From Saccharospirillaceae bacterium (GTDB taxonomy: Bacteria; Pseudomonadota; Gammaproteobacteria; Pseudomonadales; Oceanobacteraceae), in contig JAJOJJ010000017.1 in assembly GCA_021208685.1 (NCBI GenBank), forward strand, positions 1 to 64,000: DNA of 64,000 nt. Reading direction: 5' to 3'. Made by a program: the position numbers and the translations under genes. The notes beneath the pieces were generated by a model. The model saw only the letters and a program-made list of their open reading frames with translations. It did not search any database and had not been told where the DNA came from. Below, one piece after another: positions 1-8,570 of this stretch (position 1 is its first letter; each line of letters opens with the position of its first letter).

Positions 1-25
1 CCGAGCGGCACGGGGCAGCGTGTGA

Positions 26-334
26 TCCTCGCGCCGCAACCTGCTGGGCACGTGCGCAACCAGGACCTGGCCGCAGGTCGCCAAAGACATTGCGGCCGAC
101 ACCGGCTTAGAGCATCGCCCGGTGGCCGACGGGCAGCGCGTGGCTGGCATCTACCGGCGCTCCGTCATGCTCGCCAGTGGGCGCTACGCGATGCTCGATG
201 ACGGCATGGGGTTCTCACTGGTGCCGTGGAAACCCGTGATCGAACAACGCTTGGGGCAGCAACTTGCCGCCACGGTGCGCGGCGGCGGGGTGTCGTGGGA
301 GATTGGGCGGCAGCGTGGGCCGTCAATCAGCTAG
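26..334 (+). pseudogene. Relaxase C-terminal remnant (Tn4371-type, DUF3363-like)
   Basis: Only the end of a relaxase-like protein is visible. The frame ending at 334 carries a segment that I recognise as the usual C-terminus of relaxases from Tn4371-family conjugative elements (GIYRRSVMLASGRYAML followed by FSLVPWKPVIE). The same frame contains a TGA at 23-25 and the codons before GTG 121 still read like relaxase, so the gene is cut by the window edge and probably also broken near its left end. A relaxase nicks oriT and leads the strand into the recipient. The EexN and TraG genes at 7.1-8.2 kb belong to the same element type, so this is one edge of a conjugative element that received the efflux cargo. 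Family call from memory. Confidence 0.6.
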
Positions 335-775
335 TGCTAACCCATGTATTTCGCTTTGTTTGAAAGCCTCGGTCAATTCCGAGCGAGCGGACTGCCAATG
401 TGACTTCAACTCACGTATCGCGTTGCATCCATGTTCAGTCAGAATAATCTCGACAACTCTGCGGTCATGCGTGCGATCCATGCGCTCTTGTGCTGCTCTT
501 TGGAGCATGCCCTTGTTTTCAAGACGGTCCAATAGCCTTGTCACAGAGGCTGAGTCGACTGCCAGACTGCGGGCCAAAGTGCTAGGCGTACATGCTGGAG
601 TGGCTGAAATATGGTGTAGCGCCATCACCTGCACAGCGGTCAAACCGAACGGAGCAGCCACGCGATTCAGCACTTGATTCCTTGCTGTGCAAAGCCGCGT
701 GATGGCCGTAGAAAGCTCCATCACCCGAAGGGCGTCGTCTGATTTCTCCGTGCCGATTGACCCATTCGGCATCAT
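323..775 (-). CDS. MarR-family transcriptional regulator
   Basis: 150 residues, typical MarR size. A winged-helix core is visible: LTAVQVMALHHISATPA, then the recognition helix region TLARSLAVDSASVTRLLDRL and the wing with DRTHDRRVVEIILTEHG. MarR proteins are dimeric repressors that release DNA on binding small phenolic or lipophilic ligands. The start ATG at 775 overlaps the stop of the TetR gene in an ATGA arrangement, so the two regulators form one operon transcribed away from the efflux genes. Both probably act on the efflux operon that starts at 1659; this is inferred from position. Confidence 0.85.
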   Translation of the reverse strand: MMPNGSIGTEKSDDALRVMELSTAITRLCTARNQVLNRVAAPFGLTAVQVMALHHISATPACTPSTLARSLAVDSASVTRLLDRLENKGMLQRAAQERMDRTHDRRVVEIILTEHGCNAIRELKSHWQSARSELTEAFKQSEIHGLALAD

Positions 776-1452
776 GACCGGGAACGCTTATTGGGCGAGT
801 CCTCGCCGCAACCATAGGCACGCATGAATGTCATTACGGCTGCATTCGCCCACTGGTCAATCTGCGCCGAGGAAGGCGCGGCATCCGGATGAGTCAGGCA
901 CTGAAGCTGGGGTTCACCCCGAACCAGGTTGATGAACAGACTGGCGGCCGTCTCGCGGCCAATCTCGCCAAGATCGACCTCGCCGGATGCTGCCGCATTG
1001 GCCAGTTGTTCGGCCACCATCGCCGTCATGACCTGCGGGCCGGCCAGGTAGAACGTCCGTGCCAGCCTAGGGAAGCGCTGCCCTTCGGCGATGACGACGC
1101 GGAATAAGGCCAGCCCGCCAGGGGAAAGCACAATGTCCAGATAGGCCTTGGCGAGCATGGTCAACGTCTCCCGCAGCTTTCCGGGGCGGAACTCGATGCC
1201 ATGCACCGTGTTCGTGAATGACGCACATTCGGCCTCGATCACCGCGGTGAAGAGGGCCTCCTTGTTTGCGTAGTGCGCGTACACCGTGGACTTGGACACC
1301 CCAGCCTCGCGCTGGATCATGTCGGTGGTTGCCGCGCTGAACCCATGGGTTAGGAAGATATTGCGCGCTGCACGCAGGACGGTGAGCGCCTTGGCGTTCA
1401 GCTCGCCGCTGCTCTGCGGCGGGGCGGTCATGGCTAGGTTGGTGCGTGGCAT
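772..1452 (-). CDS. TetR-family regulator of the efflux operon
   Basis: I chose the ATG at 1452 (227 codons including stop). The longer frame to 1554 would place an operator-like dyad inside the coding region. The N-terminal TetR helix-turn-helix is clear: ALTVLRAARNIFLTHGFSAAT, then IQREAGVSKSTVYAHYANKEALF. The C-terminal ligand domain resembles the TetR_C group often found beside multidrug pumps. It is divergent from the outer membrane factor gene at 1659, with two near-identical operators in the intergenic region, so it probably represses both itself and the pump. MarR follows with a 4-nt overlap. Confidence 0.88.
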   Translation of the reverse strand: MPRTNLAMTAPPQSSGELNAKALTVLRAARNIFLTHGFSAATTDMIQREAGVSKSTVYAHYANKEALFTAVIEAECASFTNTVHGIEFRPGKLRETLTMLAKAYLDIVLSPGGLALFRVVIAEGQRFPRLARTFYLAGPQVMTAMVAEQLANAAASGEVDLGEIGRETAASLFINLVRGEPQLQCLTHPDAAPSSAQIDQWANAAVMTFMRAYGCGEDSPNKRSRS

Positions 1453-1501
1453 CTGCTTGTCTGCTTGGTTTGGAGTTTTGACACGATGGCTTGATTTCGG
1501 T

Positions 1502-1523
1502 ATAGTACCAAACCGCTCGGTAC
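1502..1523. promoter_or_regulatory. Operator dyad 1 of the TetR regulator
   Basis: The core GTACCAAACCGCTCGGTAC at 1505-1523 is a quasi-palindrome lying 50-70 bp upstream of the chosen TetR start. It matches the second dyad at 1616-1637, read on the other strand, in 19 of 22 positions. Two such sites in a divergent TetR/efflux promoter region strongly suggest the binding sites of the local TetR protein. The binding assignment is inference. Confidence 0.65.
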
Positions 1524-1615
1524 GAATCAACTTAGCCAACCATCTCACGGGCAACTGCGCTTAGCAATTGCTGAAATCCCCTGTGAGTTGGTGGCCTAAA
1601 TTTTGTTGCCATAGT

Positions 1616-1637
1616 AAACCGAGCGGTTCGGTACTAT
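1616..1637. promoter_or_regulatory. Operator dyad 2, in front of the efflux operon
   Basis: On the minus strand this reads GTACCGAACCGCTCGGTTT at its core, the inverted partner of the dyad at 1502-1523. It ends 21 bp before the start of the outer membrane factor gene, a position where a bound repressor would block transcription. Confidence 0.65.
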
Positions 1638-1658
1638 TCGCATATTGGATGAGCCTTC

Positions 1659-3194
1659 ATGACGTCACAACCGCTGCTCTCACAACTGCTGCGACAAGCA
1701 GGCACGGCGCTCTGCACGATCTCACTGGTCGGCTGCGCGGTTGGTCCTGACTTCGTGAAACCCGACGACAGGCTTGCAGCCGTTCAACTGTCGCCCAGGG
1801 CGGATTACGCGCAGGCTCAGGAAACATCCGCTGCGAACTTCCCATCGTCATGGTGGACGCTGTTCAACGATGACGTGTTAGCGGATCTGCAAGCCCGTGC
1901 GCAGGCGGGCAACCTGAACCTGCAGATCGCTTCCGAGCGCATTGAGCAAAGCCGGGCGCAGTTGGGGATTGCTTCCTCGCTGCTGCTGCCCAGCGTGGGC
2001 GCATCGGCAGGCTATTCCCGCGAGGCCCTCAGCGAGCACGGCAAGTTTGCCGCGCTGGGCGCACCGACGAGCGCGAGCGACTTCTGGCAGTTGGGATTCG
2101 ACGCCAGTTGGGAACTTGACCTATGGGGCCGCGCGCGGCGATCGCGCGAAGGCGCCGCGGCCGCCTTCGAGGCCACGGTATATGAGCGTGAAGCGGCACG
2201 GGTTGCCTTGTCCGCCGAGGTGGCCCGCACGTATCTCCAGTTGCGCGGTACGCAAGCGCAACTTGACATCACCCGGCAGAACTTGGATGTCGCCGATCGC
2301 ACCCTCCGCCTTGCCGAAAGCCGTGAGCGCAATGGTGTCGCCACGCGCTTTGAAACCGCTTCGGCGCGCGCGCAACTGGCAACGGTCGAGGCGCTGGTGC
2401 CCGAACTGGTCCAGCGCCGCAACACGCTGATGAACGCCTTGGCACTGCTGCTGGGGGAGCAGCCGCGCGCCCTCGATGCGCAGTTGCTTGAAGCGATGCC
2501 CCTGCCGTCGCTTCCTTCCAATGTGCCGGTGGGCCTGCCTTCCGAATTGGCGCACAGGCGACCGGACATACAGCGCGCCGAAGCCCAACTGCACGCTGCG
2601 ACGGCGGCCATCGGCGTCGCCAAAGCCGATTTCTACCCACGAATCGGCCTGAAAGGCAGGGTCGGCGTCGAAGCCTTCGAGTTCAACGACCTCGACAGTT
2701 GGGATTCCCGGTTCTTCTCCGTCGGCCCGACGGTCTATCTTCCTATCTTCCAGGGCGGGCGTCTGAAGCAGCGCCTTGCGCTGAACGAGGCACGGCAAAG
2801 AACTGCCGCCATCGCCTACCGGCAGACAGTGCTGCAAGCCTGGCATGAAGTGGACAACGCCCTGGACGCCTGGGCAGCCCAGCAGAACCGCCATACCGAA
2901 CTGCTGGTTTCGTATGAACAGAACAAGCAGGCGCTGCATGCTGCCGAGCGCGGCTATCAGGAAGGCGCTGCCGACTACCTGAATGTCCTGGCCGCGCAGC
3001 GTGGCGTCCTTGCCAGCCAGACCAGCCTCAATGCCAGCGCCACCAACGCCGCGCTCACCCTGGTCAATCTCTACAAGTCGCTGGGCGGTGGCTGGGACCC
3101 TGACGCACTCACATCCGACCGGCAGGCCGGCGGCGATGCGCCCCTGACGACCACTGCGTCGTCTGCCACCTCGCCATCAAAGGCCGGCCAATGA
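1659..3194 (+). CDS. Outer membrane efflux factor (NodT/OprM-type lipoprotein)
   Basis: 511 residues, usual for the RND/MFS outer membrane factor family. The N-terminus is a lipoprotein signal with lipobox LVGC followed by AVGPDFVKPD, the classic start of NodT/OprM proteins. Two OEP repeats follow; signature stretches are WWTLFNDDVLADLQ, LQIASERIEQSRAQLG, and in the second half ELAHRRPDIQRAEAQL and YPRIGLKG. It forms the trimeric outer membrane channel for the MFS pump and HlyD adaptor encoded next. Its stop overlaps the pump start by 4 nt, so the three genes are translated as one operon controlled by the TetR/MarR pair. Confidence 0.93.
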   Translation: MTSQPLLSQLLRQAGTALCTISLVGCAVGPDFVKPDDRLAAVQLSPRADYAQAQETSAANFPSSWWTLFNDDVLADLQARAQAGNLNLQIASERIEQSRAQLGIASSLLLPSVGASAGYSREALSEHGKFAALGAPTSASDFWQLGFDASWELDLWGRARRSREGAAAAFEATVYEREAARVALSAEVARTYLQLRGTQAQLDITRQNLDVADRTLRLAESRERNGVATRFETASARAQLATVEALVPELVQRRNTLMNALALLLGEQPRALDAQLLEAMPLPSLPSNVPVGLPSELAHRRPDIQRAEAQLHAATAAIGVAKADFYPRIGLKGRVGVEAFEFNDLDSWDSRFFSVGPTVYLPIFQGGRLKQRLALNEARQRTAAIAYRQTVLQAWHEVDNALDAWAAQQNRHTELLVSYEQNKQALHAAERGYQEGAADYLNVLAAQRGVLASQTSLNASATNAALTLVNLYKSLGGGWDPDALTSDRQAGGDAPLTTTASSATSPSKAGQ

Positions 3195-4765
3195 GTGCCG
3201 CAGCGTTGCAGCCGACAGCGGCGCCACCCGCACCCGCTGCTGCGGTAGCCCCTCCGAAGCGGGCGATCGCCGGGCTGGTCGGCATCCTCATCGCGGCCAT
3301 GATGGCCGGACTGAACAACCGCGTGGGCGCGTTGGCGCTGGCGGACGTGCGTGGCGCGCTGGGCTTCGGCCTGGACGACGCCTCCTGGCTCACGACCGTC
3401 TATAGCGCCGGCGAAGTGATCGCCATGCCGTTTGCGGCATGGTTCGCCATCACGCTCTCAGTGCGCCGCTTCGAGCTGTGGATGATCGGCGCATGCACCT
3501 TGCTGGCGGTGTGCATCCCCTTCATCCATGACCTCGATCTGCTGCTGGTCATGCGCTTCCTGCAAGGCATCGCCAGCGGCACGATGATCCCCGTGCTGAT
3601 GATGGCGGCGTTGAAGTTCCTGCCACCCCACATACGGCTGCACGGACTGGCGCTGTATGCACTGACGGCCACCTTCGCCCCCAACCTCTCGATCTGGCTG
3701 GCGGGGCAATGGACGGATGGCCTGTTCGATTGGCGCTGGGTGTACTGGCAAATCCTTCCGCTCGCGGCCATTGCCGCCTTGTTGATCGGATGGGGCCTGC
3801 CGAAAGACCCGATCCAGACAGACCGCTTCCCGCAGGCCAACTGGCCGGGCATGGCTTTCGGCATGCCGGCATTTGCCCTGATTACCGTCGCCCTGGATCA
3901 GGGCGTGCGGCTGGACTGGTTCAACTCCCCCCTCATCGTCGTCTCATTGGTGGCCGGGCTGACGCTGCTGGCGGCCTATCTGCTGACGGAGTGGTATCAC
4001 CCGGCGCCGTTCATCAAATTGCAGATGCTCAGCCGCCGCAACCTGGCGTTGGGCTTCACCTTGTTCATCTGCCTTCTGGTCGTGCTGACCTCTGGCGCGA
4101 TGTTGCCGATGACCTATCTCGGGCCGCTCCAAAGCTACCGACCGCTTCAGATGGCACCAATCGGGCTCATCGTCGCGCTGCCTCAACTGGTCCTGGGTTC
4201 CGTGGTGGCGCTGTTCCTGTACCGGAAATGGGTCGATGCCCGATTCGTGTTCGCGGGCGGCCTGCTGCTGATCGCCCTGGCGTGCTTCTTTGGTGCGCAA
4301 TTGACTTCCGATTGGAACCGCGACCAGTTCGTTATGACGCAGACGCTGCAAGCCTTTGGCCAGCCCATGGCTGTCGTCTCGATGCTGTTCCTGTGTACCA
4401 GCGTCGTACATCCCAGCGAAGGCCCGTATGTGTCGGGGAACATCAACACGCTGCGCGCCCTGGGGTCGGTACTCGGGGGCGCGGTGGTTGGGCAACTCGT
4501 GACCGTGAGACAGCGGTTCCACGCGGAAATGCTGCTGGACCACGCCGCGTTGGTAGGCAACTCCGTTCCGCTTGCCCCGGAGCCCGCTCAACTGATGGGA
4601 ATCATCGGCCAACAGGCACTGGTGCTGTCGGTCGCGGATGCCTATCGCGTGCTGGGCGTTCTGGCGCTGGTGATGGTTCCCTTCGTACTGCGGCTGACCT
4701 ACATTCCCGCGCCCGACTTGCAGGCCCCCGCTTCTCATTCCACACCGTCGTCGTCCCAAGGATAG
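3191..4765 (+). CDS. DHA2-type MFS multidrug transporter (EmrB-like)
   Basis: 524 residues with about 14 hydrophobic segments, as expected for the DHA2 drug:proton antiporters. The N-terminal region contains GLNNRVGALALADVRGALG, then DDASWLTTVYSAGEV, matching the EmrB pattern in which the first loop sets up the proton-coupled cycle. It would pump hydrophobic compounds from the inner membrane into the HlyD/OMF conduit. It overlaps the OMF gene by 4 nt and lies 7 nt before the adaptor gene. Substrate cannot be read from sequence. Large opposite-frame frames here are shadows of the high GC content. Confidence 0.92.
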   Translation: MSAAALQPTAAPPAPAAAVAPPKRAIAGLVGILIAAMMAGLNNRVGALALADVRGALGFGLDDASWLTTVYSAGEVIAMPFAAWFAITLSVRRFELWMIGACTLLAVCIPFIHDLDLLLVMRFLQGIASGTMIPVLMMAALKFLPPHIRLHGLALYALTATFAPNLSIWLAGQWTDGLFDWRWVYWQILPLAAIAALLIGWGLPKDPIQTDRFPQANWPGMAFGMPAFALITVALDQGVRLDWFNSPLIVVSLVAGLTLLAAYLLTEWYHPAPFIKLQMLSRRNLALGFTLFICLLVVLTSGAMLPMTYLGPLQSYRPLQMAPIGLIVALPQLVLGSVVALFLYRKWVDARFVFAGGLLLIALACFFGAQLTSDWNRDQFVMTQTLQAFGQPMAVVSMLFLCTSVVHPSEGPYVSGNINTLRALGSVLGGAVVGQLVTVRQRFHAEMLLDHAALVGNSVPLAPEPAQLMGIIGQQALVLSVADAYRVLGVLALVMVPFVLRLTYIPAPDLQAPASHSTPSSSQG

Positions 4766-4772
4766 TTTCACC

Positions 4773-5807
4773 ATGGCAATGCCGAAGAAAGCCAAGATCA
4801 CCAGTGCCGTGCTGCTGCTCGCAGTCGCAGCGGGCTGTGTCATTTATCTGAATCGTCCCGAGTCCAGCGCATCGACCCAATCCACGGACGACGCCTATGT
4901 ACAGGCTGATTTCACCCTCGTCGCGCCCCAGGTGTCGGGAGTGATCGGCAAGGTACTGGTCGAAGAAAACCAGCCAGTGAAGGCAGGGGATTTGCTCGCA
5001 GCCATCGACGACCGGGATTTCATCGTTGCGGTGGATGCGGCAAAGGCACAAGTCGCCGCCGCCGAGGCCAGCGTCGCGGGGCTTGCCGCGCGTGTGGTGC
5101 AGCAGGAAACCGCGATACGTCAGGCGCAGGCGGCCGTTGCGGTGGACGATGCAGAACTCAAATTGGCAGAGGCCAACCAGAAACGCTACCGGAACCTGGC
5201 CTCCGATGGATCAGGTTCGATCCAGGCACAGCAACAGGCCGAGGCGCAGTTGGCCATTCGGCTGGCCAGCCGGGACAAGAATCGCGCGGGCCTGCAAGCG
5301 GCGCGGCAGCAGACGGACATCCTGAAAGCCGATCTTGAAAAGGCCAAGGCTGCGCTTTCTCAAGCGCAAGCCGCACAGGCCGCAGCGGAGTTGAAGCTCT
5401 CCTATACCCAAATCACGGCGCCCATCAGTGGCGTGATCGGCCAGAAGTCAGTGCGCGTCGGATCGTTCGTGAATGCCGGCAAACCATTGGCGGCCGTCGT
5501 TCCGCTGGATGCGGTCTACATCACGGCCAACTTCCGCGAAACGCAGTTGGCGCGCGTGCGGCCTGGGCAGCCGGTGGACATCAAGGTGGATGCCTTGCCG
5601 GGTACCGAGTTGAAGGGAACCGTGGAGAGCCTGGGGCCGGCCAGTGGCGTCAGCTATTCGGCCGTCGCGCCACACAACGCCACGGGCAACTTCACCAAGA
5701 TCGTCCAGCGCCTGCCTGTGCGCATTCGCATCGACCCCGACCAGCTTGACGCTGCAAACCTGCGCGTCGGCATGTCCGTGACGCCGAAGATCCGCATCGG
5801 TGAATAG
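4773..5807 (+). CDS. HlyD/EmrA-family membrane fusion protein
   Basis: 344 residues. There is one N-terminal membrane anchor (ITSAVLLLAVAAGCVIYL), then STDDAYVQADFTLVAPQVSGVIGKVLV, the biotinyl-lipoyl-like start of HlyD adaptors. A long Ala/Gln-rich alpha-helical hairpin spans roughly residues 90-205, followed by the returning beta domain (ITAPISGVIGQKSVRVGSFVNAG). It bridges the MFS pump to the outer membrane factor across the periplasm. It is the last pump component of the operon; 25 nt separate it from the DUF3861 gene. Confidence 0.92.
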   Translation: MAMPKKAKITSAVLLLAVAAGCVIYLNRPESSASTQSTDDAYVQADFTLVAPQVSGVIGKVLVEENQPVKAGDLLAAIDDRDFIVAVDAAKAQVAAAEASVAGLAARVVQQETAIRQAQAAVAVDDAELKLAEANQKRYRNLASDGSGSIQAQQQAEAQLAIRLASRDKNRAGLQAARQQTDILKADLEKAKAALSQAQAAQAAAELKLSYTQITAPISGVIGQKSVRVGSFVNAGKPLAAVVPLDAVYITANFRETQLARVRPGQPVDIKVDALPGTELKGTVESLGPASGVSYSAVAPHNATGNFTKIVQRLPVRIRIDPDQLDAANLRVGMSVTPKIRIGE

Positions 5808-5832
5808 CGTCATTAGCCCAACGTGAGGACCC

Positions 5833-6150
5833 ATGCAAATGAGGCAATACCGTTATCGCGTAACTCTGGAGCAATTGACTGATTCACATGGCGTTCCCAC
5901 CGATCGCAAGCCTCTACAGTTTGAGGTTGGAAATCATGACGACATCATCTCTGTCGTGACGTGGATTCGCAGCAGAGGTGATTTCAGTAGCCAGGCGGAA
6001 GCCGCTGCTTTTGGAGTTGGGTTGAAGTTATTTGGTGGAGCCATCTTGGCAAACAAGGATGACCCGCTTCTGTCTTCGTTCCTGCCGCAGCTATATCAAT
6101 TCGTGAAGGATTTCAAGGCAGGATCAAGCGACATCCAAGGAAAAGATTGA
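5833..6150 (+). CDS. DUF3861-type small protein
   Basis: 105 residues, soluble, no signal peptide. The opening YRYRVTLEQLTDSHG and the ending AFGVGLKLFGGAILANKDDPLLSSFLPQLYQFVKDFK fit the DUF3861 family as I know it, a small protein often found beside MFS/efflux or stress genes. The start ATG at 5833 follows a GTGAGGA-type ribosome site. It probably belongs to the efflux operon by proximity. Function unknown. Confidence 0.7.
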   Translation: MQMRQYRYRVTLEQLTDSHGVPTDRKPLQFEVGNHDDIISVVTWIRSRGDFSSQAEAAAFGVGLKLFGGAILANKDDPLLSSFLPQLYQFVKDFKAGSSDIQGKD

Positions 6151-6186
6151 TTCGGCTTCTCTGCGCGACACGGGATATGAATCACT

Positions 6187-7131
6187 ATGGAGCTTCGTCA
6201 CCTTCGATACTTTCTGGCTGTGGCCGAAGAACTCCGCTTCGCTCGCGCAGCGGAGAAGCTGCATATTGAACAATCGCCGCTGTCGCGGGCCATCAAGGAA
6301 CTGGAAGAAGAACTCGGCGTGGCGCTGTTTGCCCGTACCACGCGCAGCACGCGGCTAACCCATGCCGGAACATTGTTCTTGGAGCATGTGCGTCGCGTAC
6401 TTGCTGCCCTAGAGCAAGCGCGCGACAGCGTGAAAGCGGCGGCTAATGGCTTTCATGGACAATTGCGCGTGGCGATGTCGGATGGCATCACACCGTCACG
6501 CCTGCCCGCCTTACTGGCGTTGTGTCGTCAGGAAGAACCCGAAGTTGAAATCCGCTTCTTCGAAGTCCCGCTATCGCAGCAGATAAAAGGGCTGCATGAT
6601 GACCTATACGACGTAGGGTTTGCTCAATCCGACGAAGTAGGCGATGGCATCGTGGCGGTGCCCGCTTGGAGCGATGCGCTTATGGTGGCGGTGCCCGCGC
6701 GGCATCCGTTGCTGGCCCACAAGCGTATCCCCTTGGATGAGTTGCTGCGCTATCCACTGGTTTTATGCGACCCGCAAGCATGTCAAGGCCATGCTAAACA
6801 CGTCGAGCGAGTGCTTCGTCGTACGGATATGGAGCCGCTGATCGCAGAAAGGGTCGCCACGTGTGATTTGATGATGGCACTGGTATCGGCCGGCTTCGCG
6901 CTCGGGTTAGCGGGTGCTGCACACATTGCTGCCAGCCGTGAGCCGGGTGTCGTGGCCCGACCGCTCGCGTTGCGCGTTCCGCCACTGACGACCTATTTGC
7001 TTCATCGTGACGGAGTGCCGTCTGACGAACTGGCACGGTTCATTGAGCGCGTACAGACCATCGAATCGCTGGAGCCTCCCAGGCCGATGCGAGGTCGCAA
7101 TCCTGACCCCCCTGAGGAATTGATGCCATGA
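6187..7131 (+). CDS. LysR-family regulator (TraR-like of Tn4371 elements)
   Basis: 314 residues. The N-terminal winged helix is textbook: MELRHLRYFLAVAEELRFARAA, then SPLSRAIKELEEELGVALF, followed by a periplasmic-binding-like effector domain. It overlaps the eexN-like lipoprotein gene by 4 nt and stands two genes before traG. Tn4371-family conjugative elements carry a LysR-type regulator just before traG, so this is more likely the conjugation-side regulator than part of the efflux cargo. The ligand is unknown. Confidence 0.88.
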   Translation: MELRHLRYFLAVAEELRFARAAEKLHIEQSPLSRAIKELEEELGVALFARTTRSTRLTHAGTLFLEHVRRVLAALEQARDSVKAAANGFHGQLRVAMSDGITPSRLPALLALCRQEEPEVEIRFFEVPLSQQIKGLHDDLYDVGFAQSDEVGDGIVAVPAWSDALMVAVPARHPLLAHKRIPLDELLRYPLVLCDPQACQGHAKHVERVLRRTDMEPLIAERVATCDLMMALVSAGFALGLAGAAHIAASREPGVVARPLALRVPPLTTYLLHRDGVPSDELARFIERVQTIESLEPPRPMRGRNPDPPEELMP

Positions 7132-7406
7132 AGAAGATCGTCCCGTGCTTACTGGTGGCTGCATTGACCGCCTGCGGCCAATCCGAAGCGCCACAGAAGT
7201 CCGCCGATTCGGAGGCAAACATCCCCACGGTGGAAGAATTGACGGCCAACCCCGAACGGCTCAAGGAGCTGCGTCAGCAATGCAAGACCGACCGCGCCAA
7301 GCTGGGTGATGTGTTGTGCAACCGGGTCGCCGAAGCCACGCGCAGGCGATTCTATGGCGACGGCGAAACTCCGTACACGCCGCCGAAAGAATCGCCCAAG
7401 TTCTGA
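7128..7406 (+). CDS. EexN-like entry-exclusion lipoprotein
   Basis: 92 residues with a lipoprotein signal (MKKIVPCLLVAALTAC, lipobox LTAC). The mature part carries EANIPTVEELTANPERLKELRQQCKTDR and CNRVAEATRRRF, the pattern of the EexN family, which reduces redundant conjugation into cells that already hold the element. It is translationally coupled to the LysR gene (ATGA overlap) and precedes traG, the expected place in IncP/Tn4371-type transfer modules. A strong hairpin terminator follows at 7450. Confidence 0.8.
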   Translation: MKKIVPCLLVAALTACGQSEAPQKSADSEANIPTVEELTANPERLKELRQQCKTDRAKLGDVLCNRVAEATRRRFYGDGETPYTPPKESPKF

Positions 7407-7449
7407 TTGTTGGCGGCTCGCCGCATCACCTTCATTTTTTGGCCCAACA

Positions 7450-7481
7450 CGCCGCAATGCGCCCACGCTTGCGGCGTTTTT
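7450..7481 (+). terminator. Rho-independent terminator after eexN-like gene
   Basis: An 8-bp perfect stem (CGCCGCAA at 7450-7457 with TTGCGGCG at 7469-7476, 11-nt loop) is followed directly by TTTTT. It closes the LysR-eexN transcript about 45 bp after the eexN stop. The next 160 bases up to traG hold no gene. Confidence 0.8.
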
Positions 7482-7642
7482 CGTTGGCTCGCCACCGCGC
7501 TAATTCTTTCCTTTTGCTCGATCTTTCTGCTTAAAACGGTCTTTGACCGGCACTGACCCGGCACCGATCCTGACGCCTGCGGCACGTCCTTGTGCCGCTT
7601 TTTCCATGAGGAATCAGCGCAGGAGAAATCGGAGGCCAGGTC

Positions 7643-8178
7643 ATGCAAGGGACGAACGTGCTGTTCGGTCAGATCGCCGTGGTATTCGGCATCGTGATCG
7701 CCGGCGTGTGGGGCGCCACACAATGGACAGCCGCCGCCCTTGGCTATCAGCTACGCCTCGGCTCGCCCTGGTTCGATTTTCTTGGCACGCCGATCTACCA
7801 CCCGTGGAAGCTATTTGAGTGGTGGTTTGTTTTCGATGCCTATGCGCCTCACGTGTTCGATACCGGCGGCGCCATCGCAGGCGGCAGCGGCTTGGTGGCT
7901 GTGCTGGTCGCCATCGGCATGTCGATATGGCGCTCGCGGCAATCGCGCCTCGTCACGACCTATGGCTCGGCTCGCTGGGCGAGCGCGGAAGACATTCGCA
8001 AAGCGGGCCTCAAGCAGCCGGTCGGCGTGTTCCTGGGCCAGTACGACCGCCAGTACCTTCGGCATGAAGGGCCGGAACACGTCCTGACGTTCGCGCCCAC
8101 GCGAAGCGGTAAAGGTGTCGGCCTGGTGGTACCGACGCTGCTGTCCTGGCCTGCGTCCGCCGCCATCCATGACATCAA
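7643..8178 (+). pseudogene. traG: traG/virD4 coupling protein gene, 3'-truncated
   Basis: The first about 178 residues of a type IV coupling protein are present: N-terminal membrane segments (VVFGIVIAGVWGATQW and the region after FDTGGAIAGG), then GSARWASAEDIRKAG and the Walker A region FAPTRSGKGVGLVVPTLLSW. A complete TraG is around 650 residues, so the motor domain is missing. The frame ends in a stop supplied by the inverted repeat of the 168-bp element that begins at 8179, so the truncation is a mobile-element junction. TraG would have delivered the relaxosome to the mating pore; this copy cannot. No trb genes follow, so this conjugative element is a dead fragment. Confidence 0.88.
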
Positions 8179-8346
8179 GGGGTTCTAGGGATTTTCCGTC
8201 CAAATGCGACATTCAGACTGCTAAGTGATTGATTTATTGTGACTGGCTATGTGAAGCGCCAAAAAAGTAATACCCCTCTGGAGGCCGCGGACGGCGTGGC
8301 CTCCAGAGCACTTTGTCGTTTTTGGACGGAAAATCCCTAGAACCCC
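8179..8346. mobile_element. 168-bp MITE-like element with perfect 26-bp inverted repeats
   Basis: Positions 8179-8204 and 8321-8346 are exact reverse complements over 26 bases (ends read GGGGTTCTAGGGATTTTCC inward on both sides). There is no coding capacity between them. The interior holds a perfect 11-bp hairpin (CTCTGGAGGCC at 8276-8286 with its complement at 8298-8308). The flanks are unrelated: truncated traG on the left and truncated lspA on the right, with no matching target duplication, so this looks like a junction made by recombination or deletion between two copies, or a deleted IS. I do not recognise the terminal repeat with certainty. Confidence 0.7.
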
Positions 8347-8549
8347 TCGGTGGCGCCATGGGCAACCTGATTGACCGGGTCTTTCGCGGCTATGTTGTGG
8401 ATTCCTTTGATTTCTATTGGCGAGACTGGCATTGGCCGGCCTTCAACCTGGCTGATATTGCAATTGTCCTCGGTGCCTTACTTTTCGTTTCCAGCAGCTT
8501 GTTGGGTAAAAAAGCAAACACCAATGCCGAGTCGGATGGATCTGACTGA
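8347..8549 (+). pseudogene. lspA: lspA (signal peptidase II) 3' remnant from an ISPpu12-like element
   Basis: After the inverted repeat the frame reads [24 protein letters not shown] then [19 protein letters not shown], the conserved C-terminal third of lipoprotein signal peptidase, including the FNLADxAI motif with a catalytic Asp. The N-terminal two thirds are gone. LspA genes travel with some ISL3-family elements (ISPpu12 is the case I recall), and here the remnant sits 22 bp before an ISL3-type transposase on the same strand, so it is likely element cargo rather than the housekeeping gene. Confidence 0.75.
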
Positions 8550-8570
8550 CACCTACGCCTATACAACACC

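Noticed and set aside
3709-4851. 380-codon frame inside the MFS gene
   Set aside because: Other-frame shadow in GC-rich coding DNA; it lacks homology and would overlap a strong gene completely.
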